Shown here piece by piece: positions 37,051-48,721 of a stretch of DNA of 64,000 nucleotides (position 1 is its first letter; the number at the start of each line of letters is the position of its first letter). The notes beneath the pieces are model-generated. The model was not told the origin of the DNA. It ran no database searches and saw only the letters and a list, made by a program, of their open reading frames with translations. The stretch lies in assembly GCA_017165825.1 (NCBI GenBank), contig CM029386.1, positions 19,344,767 through 19,408,766 of the forward strand, given 5' to 3'. This DNA comes from Hepsetus odoe (Eukaryota > Chordata > Actinopteri > Characiformes > Hepsetidae). Both the position numbers and the translations under genes were made by a program.

Positions 37051-37889
37051 TGTAGCAAATATCTATATCTATTATGAGGTAACAACGAAGGAGATTAGTT
37101 TTGATTTGCTAGTTCAAATAATAATATGAGCCACTGCTTGTGTCGTGGAGAACTGGAGTGTGAGCCTAAGTTCAGAACATTTTCTAAGTCAGAAATCAAA
37201 CGAAATCAAAGAAATGCTGCAAACCTTTCTAATGATGAGTTCCAGCAGTCGTGATCCAGTAGGAACAGCTCTGATTTGCTCATCCCAACCCCGGGCTTTA
37301 AAAAGGTCAAACCCTGGACACCCCTTTTAACATTTGCATCATTCAAACCCATTAATGGTTCTCCATCAATATTTCCTCTCGTTGCCAAGATTGGGACCTT
37401 CTGTTTCTCCGCCTTTACCAATTCACCAACAATAAACAACAGTCCAGGCTTCTCACCTCTTCTTCTGCCAGGATTTCAAGGTCGTCTCCCTTTGAGTCTT
37501 TTCATTAAAAGTATGCCTGTGTACAGATATGGCTGCTTGCCATCTTCTGGGGGTCAGATTTAGGTCTACATCCTCCGTGATCTCAAGCAGTGTAAGACAA
37601 AGACAGGAGTAAATGGATTTTTACTTGATGATTGATGTTACATAGGAAATGAAAAGAAGGTGCTTCATAAAATCCTGCAGGTTTCTCCATCAGTAGCCGC
37701 TGCCAAACAACTCCTGTGATAAAATCATTGTAAAGCTTGGTTTTCATGGTGTTTCTCACAAAAACGGCAGGAACAAACAGTTCCTCAGTCTCTGTTTCAT
37801 CTCTATTTCTTCTCTGTTGCAGGTACGACTTGCTCTTCCAGAAGGAATGTGCCGGCGTGGTGGACTCCCAGTATTTCACTGGTTGTTAG
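33990..37889 (+). CDS. Gene A: lysozyme C/alpha-lactalbumin-like secreted protein with Pro/Ser/His-rich insert
   Basis: Five exons: 33990-34137, 34335-35201, 35416-35476, 36307-36363 and 37823-37889, all GT-AG, phases 1, 1, 2, 2, give 399 residues. A signal peptide (MQVRVGVEMLVTLVLL to about residue 23) precedes the mature start LVLNKCEL. The eight lysozyme cysteines are all present: NKC, VCHAE, VTC, LCGLSC, IAC, KEC and the final GC. Where lysozyme has VCLAKWESG, this has VCHAELTSG, so catalytic Glu35 is Thr, as in alpha-lactalbumin. YGLFQ is at 312-316. The loop CDKLIDEDIADDI keeps every side-chain ligand of the alpha-lactalbumin calcium site. About 240 residues (67-306) are inserted between NTSTV and YGLFQ: basic, rich in Pro, Ser, His, Lys and Asn, with many N-x-S/T sequons (HNES, HNKS, HNRS, QNES, FNMS) and a final AHGEL repeat. 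A typical lysozyme exon 2 is about 160 nt; here it is 867. The in-frame extension upstream of the start lies before the TATA box, so the start at MQVRV is preferred. Function unknown; no muramidase activity expected. Confidence 0.85.
35042..35085 (+). repeat. 15-bp coding tandem repeat (AHGEL units)
   Basis: GCCCATGGGGAACTG repeats about three times at the end of the gene A insert, encoding AHGEL-AHGEL-AHGG. This is an in-frame slippage expansion. Confidence 0.85.
35477..37822. repeat. Introns 3 and 4 of gene A: microsatellites and AT-rich sequence
   Basis: Intron 3 holds (CTAT)n and (AT)n at 35697-35772, poly(T) near 35775, a GT run at 36087-36115 and an (ATT)n run near 36165-36200. Intron 4 holds very AT-rich sequence at 36700-37060 and an unexplained minus-strand open frame at 37206-37439 that I do not recognise. 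No SINE is present. Confidence 0.7.
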
Positions 37890-38161
37890 TCATGATCACA
37901 ACATGGCAGATTTTACGCTGATCACCTTAATCGTAACACAACAGATCAATGGGCAGAACATGGCTCTCAAAATTATTTTCCTTCCTGTAGGCCAAATCTA
38001 TGCTTCTCAGGGCTTCTTCCAACTTCATGGAAAATGAAAACCTTTTGCATTCAAATGTACTTGGATGCTTCCTTGTTTATACATGGGCTGTGATTACTGG
38101 GCAAGGTATGTGGTGTGCTGTACTGTGATTTTAAGAGAGCTTACATGAAATATAAGTTCTG

Positions 38162-38167
38162 AATAAA
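38162..38167 (+). terminator. Candidate poly(A) signal of gene A
   Basis: AATAAA about 270 bases after the stop codon, followed after about 20 bases by a GTTGTTTTTT-type U/GU-rich stretch. Confidence 0.6.
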
Positions 38168-38169
38168 AC

Positions 38170-40960
38170 AACCCTGTTGTTTTTTAATTCAAATAAATGT
38201 ATGTACTATAAATGCTTCTAACAGTATATTCCAGTACATTCCCATGCAAAAGCTTTCTGGTTGCTACATTTTCTTAATATACTGTCATGTCCAAACTGAT
38301 TTTTACTCTGTAAAACTGATTTTCCTGTAAAACTAAGAGGGTCTTGTGACAGTGGTTAAGATTAAAAAATGGTTTTTAATAAATTTGCCTATAAAAAGGT
38401 TTAGTCTTCAAGTTTTAAAGGAAAATCAGCAACAATGTACTGCAGCAGTTATTCATTCTCGGACTTAAGATGAACCTAGAACTGCTGTCCCCTCTGAGTC
38501 AGGAACACTGTACAGAAGACTTGCCTGCAAAGATTTGGAAAGATTGTTTTATTCAGCGCTCACCTCACGGCAAAGAGTTCCAGGGTCCAGGATCCTCTCT
38601 GTGTGGAGCACTTGTCCTCTTTGTCTCTGCAAGGCTTTTCTCTCGAAGTTCCTCCCACAGTCTGTAGGTGTTACTGTGTGATGGACGGGCAACCTGTCCA
38701 GGGTGTTTCTCCGCCTTTGGTCCTCTGAGTGCTGGGAACGGTTCCAGAATCCCAGCCAACACTGGTTAAGGGATAAAAAATGGATTGACGAAAGGATCAT
38801 TGACTTTTCATTTCTAGCTTTTTCTTAGAAATCCGATTAAAGATCTTTATAGCATCCATATACACTAACAAGCCACTTCATTTGCTTCAGCTGCTCTTTT
38901 TCTCCACCCACTGTCCACCTTTTCAGCTCCGCTGACCAATCATGTATGTGTGTGTGGTCTGTTTTTCATTATTCGTTCATCCCGTTCATTAACGGCCAAT
39001 GAGCCTGCGTTATTTGGATTTTGGATCCTTCTCAGACCAGCAGGAACACTGAAATGTTCGAGAAATATTCGAGTCATATGTCAATCAAAAGAATTTGGAC
39101 AGCAGGGAAGGAAGCAATGTGGTTCTGAAAAGGCGAAAAAAGTGCTGAAATATTCCAGGACAGGGGACTGAACCAATTTAAATTAAGAACGTTCTCCACT
39201 TTTCATTACATTTCTAGCTGATCACGTTCTTATTATAAATAGAGAAAGCAGTGCAGAAGATGGTGACTAGATTTTAGAGGGACAAAACTGATAACCATGG
39301 TTATGGTGGCCTTAAATTCAGCTCTAAGCTTTTGTTTTTTTTAGTAGCTGTGAAGGACTTCTTCTTTCTTCTTCTTATTGTTCTTCTCCCTTTTCTTCTT
39401 CTTCTACTTCTTTGTTGTTTCCTGGAAGGAGACATTGTCATTTGAGGTGGGATGGGGTGGGATGGTCTGTATCATGTATCTCACAGTCTGAAAAAGCCCT
39501 GAAGGACCCTCTGTAGTAAAGAGTCGAAGGGTTCTTTAAACCTGAGTAGGAGGTTTAGATTCATGCTGCTGAAATATTTATGTTAGATAGGCTTCAGAAG
39601 GGAGAGAGGTGGCAGAAAAACAATCTGTCCACCAGGGGGAGTCACAGACATTCACTTCTTTAGAGTGATCAGGGAGAAATGGATACGTATCCATACTCTT
39701 AAAGACCCTTGGCTTGGAGGATAAGGTTCTCGAGTAGAAAAACGCCCTCTTTTTGGAGTTTCATCAAACTTCACGCTCATACTTATTCCCACAATCACAT
39801 TTCATATTCACAATCCATTGAAATGTTCTTTCCAAAACCAAAAGTGGTCCTTGAAGGGCCTCGTTCCAAAAAGCTCTTTTTGGCATGCAGCCATCATGTA
39901 GTTTGGAGAATTTTTAGTTGAAAGTAGAATTTGTTTTAATTTGTAAAACATGAATCTCCTTACGCACCTTTTGTCATACCAGCTATTCTTATACAATACA
40001 ATTGCAACTATTGAATCAACAATGTCTCAACATCTGTAAATCTCTTTATCAGCCAATGACACTCCAGGCTGCTAACACAGGAACAGAATGTACACACTGA
40101 AAAGGCATAAGAAATGATATATGCTGGTCAGATGATACTCTGTGTAAAAGGTTTTGGCTGGAACTGTTAGTAAGTTCTTCAGCTTGTTCTATTGGGAAAA
40201 GTACTTGCTTTGTCAGGCTGAACCAGACAGTGCCCAGAAGAAAAGGTTCTTCTTTTCAATGAGAACGCTGTGAACTCATCTGAACTGCACCGAACTCTTC
40301 GTGAAGAAGTGGCTCACACTATCAATTTCTCAACATTGCTTGCAGCACTGTGATAGTTTGAGAAATGACAGCATGAAGTAGGTTTAAAGACAGATTAAGA
40401 CTATTTTAAGATGATTTTTTTCTGAATTTCTGCATAGAAGCAATATGAACATGTGATTATTAGAGTGGTGTTGGGTATCCTGATAGTGAAAGAGAATCAG
40501 GAGTGTTACCGGTGAGGCCGATTGCAGGAAAGTGCATGCGGCATATAATGAGGTAATATAGGCATGTAATATAGGCACCATGCCTTTACCATCCTCAAGA
40601 TTAGAAATAAACTACGCAGAAACATGTTTAGGTTCATTGCACAGAAAATAAATGTTTTTTTTTTCTCCCTACAAGATATTATGGAAGCCTGCCTCCACAC
40701 CTACCCCTGTGTGCTTCTGTATTTGCTCAATAAGTATTCCTCTGCAAATTAGATTTCATGTTTTATTTATTTTAGACCACATTTGTGAAATTTCGTGTCT
40801 TCGGGGCCACATTGAACACTGATTGATATACTGATCAAGCATCACCTGATCATCAAAAGCTTCACAAAGTATCTTAATATTGAAAAGTGAAAGATAATAT
40901 TCTTACCGCACTTGAATGCACTTGAGTTAATTCCCGTCAAGAACTGCCCCTTAATTATCA
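38170..40960. other. No gene; decayed repeat family 3 at 38570-38800
   Basis: A degenerate family 3 copy (CTCTGTGTGGAGCACTTG, TTCCTCCCACAGTCTG, GTGATGGACGGGC) lies at 38570-38800. A phrase near 39480-39540 (GAAGGGTTCTTTAAACC) resembles the repeat at 54090-54530. I recognise nothing else. Confidence 0.5.
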
Positions 40961-40961
40961 T

Positions 40962-41140
40962 CTATCCTTCCCTCCATCCATCCATGCATTAACGTGGTAG
41001 AGGGGAGCCTGTCCCAGCCCTCATGGGATAAAGGTGGAAAAATGGACCGGAAACCAGTCATTCGCAGAGCAGACACACAAAAGAACATCTCCAAACCACC
41101 TGACCTGCATCCCTGGACAGAGGGGGGAACACAAAGAGAG
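40962..41140 (-). mobile_element. Dispersed repeat family 3, 3' part, degenerate
   Basis: Read in reverse complement, it contains the dispersed family end with CATCCATC-rich sequence, CCTGTCCCAGCCC on the plus strand, and a decayed body. Confidence 0.5.
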
Positions 41141-41444
41141 CTTAACCAGGGTTTTACTAAAACTCTGTCAAATAATTCCACTAAAGTCAAGCCCTGTATC
41201 TCCAAATATCAACTATATAATGGAAGAAAATGGTCCCCACTGTAAATTAAGTCATTTTGAACCTTTATGAAATGATAAACGGAGACGATATCATTTTGAA
41301 ATGCTATATTATAATCACAGCAGCTTCTAATTGTGTCAAGTTTAATTGACAGGGTGCAAAAGTATATACTGATGATAATTTAAGAGAACTAAACAAAATT
41401 TAGTTGTCATTGTATATATATACACATATATATATATATATATG

Positions 41445-41650
41445 CCCTGCGATGGGCTGGCGACCTGTCAGGGTGCGTCCCCCGTCCTCGCCCTGTGTGC
41501 GCTGGGTTGGACACCAGCACTCCCCCGCGACCCCATTTGGGACAAGCGGCAGAAAATGGATGGATGGATGGATATATATATGCATTTGAAGAAGGAAGAT
41601 GCAGAGGACCGGAAGAAAAGGAAACAAATCATCCACTGTGACCCCTAATG
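41445..41650 (+). mobile_element. Repeat family 3 end fused to an RTE 3' end
   Basis: 41445-41575 is the terminal part of family 3 (GATGGGCTGGCGACCTGTC, ending in ATGGATGG repeats). 41580-41650 is a short RTE LINE 3' fragment (GAAGATGCAGAGGACCGGAA). Flanking (AT)n runs are at 41415-41440 and 41570-41582. Confidence 0.65.
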
Positions 41651-42590
41651 GGAGATATAGATATGAAGATTTATATAAATTACAATTAGGCATATAATAT
41701 ATTATATAATATAAATAAAATAACCATAATTAATTTCCTTCCTTTTTTTCATGATTCCGTAAAATGCTCAAATGTGTCCAGTTTGCTCATACTGGTTTTT
41801 GTTACTACAGTCATCCTGTGTATATCATGTATTAACCTAGTTATGTTCAACGAAGCAAACAGTATAGTTGATGTTTCTCTGGACTGCATTTCACACATTT
41901 AATCACGTTAACTCTAATCTTTTGTTCACGTGACTTCTAATTTTTAACATAACAAAAGAAAATCAAATCCAAACTTGGTTGCAAATAAAAGCACGGATTT
42001 CAAGTTTTGAAGGGGAACTCTTCAAATAAAACAATTTCATCACTTTTACACCAATCAGAACAGATCGTGGCGTTTTCTTTCATCTTGTTAAATAGTTATT
42101 GACGTGTGCTTGAATGATTGCTTTTTGAACTACTTTTATGAATGGTGTGACTCTTTATTATGTCTACGTCTTCATCGCCGCTCCTGACGCAGTCCCCTCG
42201 CCCCTGATCTCTGTTCCTGTGTCTCTCTTTCAAGGATTCACTGTAGGATTATATTTCAGACACCAGATATAATCTGGGTCTCACATAGCCTTTTGAAACC
42301 TTCCTGTACTCAGTGTCTCTGGGCTAAAAACATGAAAAGTGCTCCAACCTTTTTCCAAAGTCACATGCTCACATACATTCACTGCTCTTACCAGAACAGC
42401 CCCTCCATTAATGGACGTCATTAATAGGCAGAGAAACCTGTTTAATAATAACAGTAAAAGTAACACCTGAAACCAATCCATCATAAGTCCACCCTGAAAC
42501 CAATCCAGTGACCTTTTTGTATTTGTCACACAACAAGCCTGCAACTCTGTGACTCAGCAAAATATGGACAATCCTCTAGAGGCTTGGTAG
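41651..42590. other. No feature recognised upstream of gene B
   Basis: Unique-looking sequence up to the gene B promoter; no open frame with coding features. Confidence 0.5.
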
Positions 42591-42592
42591 AC

Positions 42593-42602
42593 TTATAAAT
42601 AA
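42593..42602 (+). promoter_or_regulatory. TATA box of gene B
   Basis: TTATAAATAA lies 55-64 bases before the gene B start codon, the same arrangement as in gene A. An out-of-frame ATG at 42625 lies close to the predicted transcription start and may or may not be in the mRNA. Confidence 0.65.
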
Positions 42603-42656
42603 CGGCGAGCAGACCACTTAACTTCATGCTTACTGAGGAGACTCAAACGCAACAGC

Positions 42657-45600
42657 ATGCAGGTCCGGGTTGTAGCGCAGATGCTGGCCGTGGTGGTGAT
42701 GGTGTTACTGGCTGCTGATGGAAGCGAGGGAATGAACAAGTGTGAGCTGAAGCACAACCTGACAGCGATCCTGCCGTCAACCGTGCTAAACCGCATCCAG
42801 AACGAGCTGGCAAAGAGTGAGTTATGAAAAGATCATTTTGGTTAAACTGTCAGAAATGCTTTATTCTGATGGTCCTATTGCTTCTGTATGATAGGCTTAT
42901 GTCTAAACTGTTACTTTAGGTGTTTTACAGTTGGAGTTTGAGGCTTTTTTAGGGTTAGTTAAGGGTTGGGATATAGGCTGAGGTTATAATGTGTGCCGTT
43001 AATATTTCAGGTTAAAATGAGTGCTGAAACCATGTGTTTTAGCTTTATTTATAGGCTTGGGTTGAGGATAATAATGAGTTGTAGTGAGTGCTTAGGTTTG
43101 GTTTAGGTTTGGGGTTGATGTTCAGGTTTATGAGTAGAGATGTTGAGTTGAAATGATTCATTTTAAAGCTTTTATTAATGTTGAGAATGGTTTTGGGTAG
43201 GTGTGTTATTCATTGTTGATGTTGATTTTTAATTATTCGTATTTATTTTAGTAATATTAATCACACTTTTGGATAGGTTTTAAAAGTTGTTTATGTAGTT
43301 AAGATCCACGTTGACAATTCATGGTTATTATTGTAAAAATTATTATTGGCGTTAAAGTGAGGGTTAAGGTCAGAGCCGAAATCGGGCTTTGGGTTGATGT
43401 AGATTAAGCAATAGATTAGGTTTAGATTATGGTTTGAATTTACATTTACGGCATTTAGCAGACGCTCTTTTCCAGAGCGACTTCCATGTCCTAATTACAG
43501 GGACAGTCCCCCTGGAGACACTCAGGGTTAAGGGTCTTGCTCAGGGACCCAGTAGTGGTAGCGCCAGAGGTGGGATTCGAACCCGGGACCTCTTGGTCCA
43601 TAGGCAAGTATCCTACCACCAGACCACCGCCACCCATTGATGGGTGAAACTGAATTTAAGAATACATTTAGAGAGGACAGAGAAGATGAAGTGAAACAAA
43701 TATTCAGTAGAAAGCAGTTTAAAGAGAATGTGAAGCTTCAATTAATTATCAGTGTTATTGAGACATTTGTCATTTGCAATAAATAGGTACCAGTATCAGT
43801 GTAACATGAAAAAAAAAATCTTGATTATCAAAAACAGTTTTTCCTTGCTTGTTTAACTCGTCTTCCTCTTTTGCTCCAGTTGTGTGCAATGTGGAGCTGA
43901 TCACAGGCTTCAACACCAGCACAGTCACTAATATCACTGTTCAGGAAAAAGAGCGCTCTCAACGTCGTGGTAGGTCTGCCCGAGGGTCATCCAGTGAGGA
44001 ATCAAGTGAGGAAGATCATGAGAACTCGAGACCTGGTTTTGGTTCTCCAACCTTTGCCCCAAAACCTCAACCATCCTTAAATGATAGCTCAGTGAACCAG
44101 ACTACTGTCAGTGGAAATGGTTCTTTTTCCTTTGGAATTCAAAGCCTACGGCGCATTAGGTCTGCCCGGAGGTCTTATGACAAAAGCAGCGAAGAGTCCA
44201 CTGAAGTTACTACAAGGAGTGATGGCACCAACATAACACTGACCAATAACAGCTCTGCTTCTGGATATCCTGGTCATGGTGATTCTTCATATAGAAGAGG
44301 TCGTAGTAGGCGTCATGCCAGATCTTTACATGAGTTAAACATCGAGGCACGTTGGTCAAGCATGGAGGAATCTGAAAAGGAACCCAAACTTGAGATCAAA
44401 CAGGGACCCAAAGAGGAGCCCAAAATGAGCCCCGAAGAGGAATCTGATGAGGAATCAAAAGAGAAATCCAAAGAGGAATCTGATGAGGAGTCTGATGAGG
44501 AATCCAAAGAGAAATCCAAGAAGGAATCTGATGAGGAATCCGATGAGGAATCTGATGAAGAATCTGATGAAGAATCTGATGAAGAATCCAAAGAAAAATT
44601 GAAAGAGAAATCCAAAAAGAAATCCAAGAAGGAATCTGATGAGGAATCTGAAGAAGAATCTGATGAAGAATCTGATGAGAAATCCAAGGAAAAATCCAAA
44701 GAGAAATCCAAAAAGAAATCCAAGAAGGAATCTGATGAGGAATCCGATGAGGAATCTGATGAAGAATCTGATGAAGAATCTGATGAAGAATCTGATGAGG
44801 AATCCAAGGAAAAATCCAAAGAGAAATCCAAAAAGAAATCCAAGAAGGAATCTGATGAGGAATCAGATGAGGAATCCGATGAGGAATCCAAGGACGAATC
44901 TGAAGAGGACTCGGACAAGGAATCCAGTGAGGAATCTGAAGAGGACTCGGACAAGGAATCCAGTGAGGAATCTGATGAGGAATCTGAAGAGGACTCGGAC
45001 AAGGAATCCAGTGAGGAAGATTACAACAGTATGAATTTCACCATTTTCTTCCCACCCAATGGACCCCATTTTAATGGTTCTTTCCCTAAAGGAGTTCGAA
45101 AAGTTCGTCATGTGAGGTCTGCTAGGTCAAGCACTGAGGTTGAAGTGTGGACGCTCTACGGTCTGTTCCAACTGCCGGGCCACATCGCCTGTAGCTCAGG
45201 CTCTGAACCTTCTCTCAACCTCTGCAATATGAGCTGTAATAGTAAGTACATTACATTTGCAACATTTGCATCTGAAACACATGTGAATTTCTGTTACTTT
45301 ACTTCTTATCTTTACACCTTACGTGTGCATTTTACAAATGACAAAAATGTAACATTAAGTACAAATGAATTTTTTTGTCAGTTTACTGGCTTCAGTTTAC
45401 ATGATCTTGGCAAAAATTATCTGATGGATTTTCTTTTTTTTAAAGATCTGCTAAATGAGAACATCACTGATGACATAGCTTGTCTGGGAACCCTCATAAG
45501 CAAATTGTGAGTAAAAATCTTTTTAACTAATTAATGAGTTTCAAACTGGAAGTTGAAGGTGTGATAATGAATGTTGTTAGTGCCTATGGCCCTCAAGTTG

Positions 45601-48090
45601 GTTGTGAGATGGAAGAAAAAGAAGAATTTTGGAATGATTTTGGTGAAGTGATAGAGAGTGTACCCAAGTGAGCGAGAATGCTGATTGAATGCTGAGTGTG
45701 AACCTTAATGGACATCATGGTTCTAAATTTTGCTGAAAGGATGGAAATGTATTTAATGCTTATTTTAAGTAGAGGGAGGAGGGTGACATATAAGAGTAGA
45801 GGAAGATGCACACAGCTGGATTATATCCTTTGCAGGAGGGTCAGTCTGAAGGAGATTGGAGACTGTAAAGTAGTGACAGGGGAGAGTGTAGCTAAACGGT
45901 GGTCTGTCGGATGATCTTAGAGGTCAAGAAGAGGAAAATGAGGGCCGAGTTGAGGATCAAGTGGTGGAAGCTGAAGGAGGAGGACTGCAAGGTGGAATTC
46001 AGGCAGGAGTTAACACAGGCACTGGGAGGTAGTGAAGAGTTACCTGATTGCCAGGAAACTACTGCAGAAGTGGTAAGGCAGACAGCTAGAAAGGTACTTG
46101 TTGTCACATCTGGAAGGAAGAAGGAGGATAAGGAAACCTAAAGGATAGAAATGGAAATGTACTCAAAAGTGACCAGGCATTATGAGCAAATGGAAAGAAT
46201 ACTTTAAGGGGCTGATGAATAAAGATCATAAGAGAAATTGGGTGATGTGAGGATACTGAACCAGGAAGTGAAGTGGATTAGTAAGATGGAAGTAATAGCA
46301 GCAATGAAGAGGATGAAGAAGTCAGGTGTTACAGAGAAATATGAATGTTATAGGACAGTGTGACAATGGTGATGTCTGCAGTAGGAGTGACGAATGCATT
46401 TAAAGTAGAGGTTGAATTACATCAAGGATGCACCTGACCCCATTCTTGTTTGCAATGGTAATGAACAGATTGACAGAAGAGGTTAGACAGGAGTCCCAGT
46501 GGATATTGCTGTTTACTGATGATATTGTGATCTATAGTGAGAGGTGGAAGCAGCTTGAGGAGAACTGGGTGAAGTGGAGATATGCTCTAGTAAGGAGAGG
46601 AATGAAACTGAGTAGGACAAAGATGAAATACATGAGTGTGAACGAAAGGGGGAAAGGAGGAACAGTTAGGATACAGGACGTAGATGTGAAGTAAAGGTAT
46701 AGTTAAAAGTAGATGTAAAGAATTTGAAATACTTGGGATCAACTGCAGAAGAGAGGTGAAGAAGAGAGTGCAGGAAGGTTGGAATGGGTGGAGAAGAGTG
46801 GCAGGAGTGAAAGGGAAAGTGTCAGAGTTAAAGATGCTGAACTTTTCGTCAGGTGTGACGAAGATCTACTGGATCTGTATTGGAGGGACAGCTCACGTTA
46901 GATGTTTTGGAGAAAAAGTTAGAGAACCAGTGTTGTGTAGGGGTGGACATGTCCAGAGGAGAGACGAGGAGTATATTGGGAGGAGGAGGTTGAAGATGGA
47001 GCTGCTTGGAAAGAGGACAAGAGGAGGTTTATGGACGTGGTGAGAGAGGACAAGCAGGTAGTTGGTTTGAAGGAGGAAGATGCAGAGGACCAGAAGAAAT
47101 GGAAATGGATGTTCCGCTGTGGCGACCCCTAAACGGTAGCAGCCGAAAGAAGAAGAAGACTTTGTAAAAGTACTTTTATTATTAAAATTACTGAATGTAT
47201 TATTTCTTTATTGTATGTTTCGTAGTAATATATTTCAGTTTCAGGTAATAGTAGTTTTTAATGCATCAGTGTAACGTCAGGGTGTTGTGGGTAGGACATC
47301 AGCACATAGCTGGGAGCCGGGAGCTTTATTAGTCGTACTATTAGTCCTAACTTTGATATATTTATTACTGATATATTAACTATATCAATGCTTTTCTTTC
47401 ACACCACAACAGACATCATGGAAGCACTGAAGAGTTCATCAGCCAACTGTAAGTGGAAAATAAATCAATCATGTATTTAGTGTTCACTTAGTTTTATTTT
47501 TATGATTATAGAAGTCTTACTATGAAGTGATTGTGATTGGAAATTGGAGACATGGCAGGTCAGAGTAGCAATCCCAATTGGTCAATAAGCCTTAAAGTAA
47601 ACCTTTATTCAAAAATGACCCGTTTCACCTTTTTAGTTCATGTCCTCGATCTATTTACACATAATATCATAATATCAATGTCTTGATATTTACCCGCCTC
47701 TAAAATGTCTTCTTGTTATCAGTTACATCATCATGAACCAGCAGTTGGATAAAACTATTAATTAATAATAATAAATATAAATTCTCATATTTCACCTCCT
47801 CCTCCCACCGTCCCCAGTGACGGAAGATGCTCAGTTATCTCTTACCCTCTCTGATACATGTTTTATTGGAATGACATTGAAGGAAAATGTATTTAGACAT
47901 TAAAATAAGGATTAAACATGTTTTGGGTTTATTATGTAGTTTGAAAGGAATGGATTTTTATATGACTAGAGTAAAGAAGAAAGCTATAGCTGCGACCCAA
48001 ACTATCATTTTTCTCTGCTGCAGTTACAAACATCTCCAAAAGAAGGAGTGTAACAACGAGAGGAACTCCAAATATTTCTCCAGCTGTTGA
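42657..48090 (+). CDS. Gene B: lysozyme C/alpha-lactalbumin-like secreted protein with acidic Ser-Asp-Glu repeat insert
   Basis: Five GT-AG exons: 42657-42816, 43880-45241, 45446-45506, 47413-47448 and 48024-48090; phases 1, 1, 2, 2; 561 residues. The signal peptide MQVRVVAQMLAVVVMV is followed by NKCEL. All eight lysozyme cysteines remain (NKC, VCN, IAC, LCNMSC, IAC, KEC, SSC-stop). Catalytic Glu35 is Ile (VCNVELITG). YGLFQ starts at residue 480. The calcium loop reads CNNLLNENITDDI: the last two Asp remain but the first ligand Asp is Asn. The insert covers residues 72-475. Its core (215-434, DNA 44362-45021) is made of ESDEE units alternating three times with KEKSKEKSKKKSKKE blocks. Each Ser of SDE or SEE fits the S-x-E rule of secretory-pathway FAM20C kinases. 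Arg-rich sites (RRGRSAR 82-88, RIRSARR 145-151, RGRSRRHAR 193-201, RKVRHVRSAR 460-469) frame and divide it and could be cut by furin-like convertases. An RTE LINE sits in intron 3. Function unknown. Confidence 0.85.
42840..43438. repeat. Degenerate GGTTAGG-like repeat in intron 1 of gene B
   Basis: TTAGGGTTAGTTAAGGGTTGGG (split by irregular spacers) and GGTTTGGTTTAGGTTTGGGG recur through the intron. It is telomere-like in letters but far too degenerate for an interstitial telomere. A related sequence lies on the sense strand of gene C's leader intron (53400-54060). Confidence 0.6.
43439..43638 (-). mobile_element. SINE family 2, full length
   Basis: In reverse complement: a tRNA-like head with B box GGTTCGAATCC, then a body with the sense of TCCAGGGGGACTGTCCC, and the 3' end GAGCGTCTGCTAAATGCCG. 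This is the best copy of the family in the window. Confidence 0.88.
44362..45021 (+). repeat. Coding minisatellite of gene B (12-bp unit, higher-order blocks)
   Basis: The basic unit is GAATCTGATGAG (ESDE). A higher-order unit of about 110-130 bases, made of a Lys-rich block (starting near 44587, 44686 and 44806) and an acidic block, is present about three times. After 44890 a different unit, GAGGACTCGGACAAGGAATC, repeats three times. The pattern shows recent unequal exchange inside the exon. Confidence 0.9.
45543..47160 (+). mobile_element. RTE-type LINE, internally deleted, in intron 3 of gene B
   Basis: It begins in the endonuclease region (GTGCCTATGGCCCTCAAG), continues through WWKLKEEDCKVEF (45899-46141) and a reverse transcriptase piece with LLFTDDIVIYSE (46428-46694; Phe-Thr-Asp-Asp in place of FADD), and ends with GGCGACCCCTAAACGG and an AAG tail. 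It is broken by frameshifts and stops and is inserted in the same orientation as gene B. Confidence 0.85.
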
Positions 48091-48188
48091 TCCAGCACCT
48101 GATTCAGCTCATCTCAGCAGACCCTCTGATTGTTAACTGTAGGCTTGACAATGTTCTTAGTTCATAGAATGAATTTACAGAAATTGAA

Positions 48189-48210
48189 AATAAATCAATT
48201 TCAAAATAAA
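48189..48210 (+). terminator. Candidate poly(A) signals of gene B
   Basis: Two AATAAA hexamers (48189-48194 and 48205-48210) about 100 bases after the stop codon, followed by a T-rich stretch (CTTTGCTTTTCTTC). Confidence 0.65.
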
Positions 48211-48417
48211 AATGTTGAAATGCAAATATTCTTTGCTTTTCTTCTGAATTTTTAACATTTTGCTACCGTGAAAAACACGTGACTGGTTTATTCCTAGATT
48301 GAAAAAAAAAATTGGCAAAAAGCCTTTTTCATTACGTGGAAGTCCTTACGTTGCATCTAAACTCACTCAAACAACTCACTCCTTTTCTTAGCCACTAGTC
48401 ATAATTAGGATCATGGG

Positions 48418-48716
48418 TGGTGATGGAACCTATACCACCTCTCACTGAGCGAAAGATGGGGACACACCCTGGACAGGTTGCCAGTCCATCACAGGACACA
48501 CAAACAAACACACTCACACCTGGGGGGCAATTTAGCATCTCCAATCCACCTGATGTCCATTTCTTTGGACGTTAGGAGGAAACCGGAGCTCCTGGTGGAA
48601 ACACACAGACACGGGGAGAATATATACTCCACACAGAAAAGACCTGGACTGTCCTAAACCCAGGACCTTTTCACTGTGAGGCGACATCGCTACCCACTGC
48701 CCCACCGTCGCCCCTT
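48418..48716 (-). mobile_element. Dispersed repeat family 3, near full length
   Basis: On the plus strand: CCTGGACAGGTTGCCAGTCC, then GAGGAAACCGGAGCTCC, and the tRNA-like end GCTACCCACTGCCCCACC. This is the longest copy in the window. Confidence 0.78.
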
Positions 48717-48721
48717 TATAT

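Noticed and set aside
37206..37439. Minus-strand open frame of 77 codons in intron 4 of gene A
   Set aside because: No recognised domain, no splice partners and no repeat in the window. Possibly an old transposon piece; not enough to call.
42840..43430. Interstitial telomere repeats in gene B intron 1
   Set aside because: Only isolated TTAGGG-like words; the repeat is too irregular to be telomeric.
44313..45002. Antisense open frame of Ser-Asp-Ser-Ser repeats resembling dentin sialophosphoprotein
   Set aside because: It is the mirror of the gene B ESDEE repeat. The sense frame has spliced, cysteine-bearing neighbours with a lysozyme fold; the antisense frame has no start context or splice partners.
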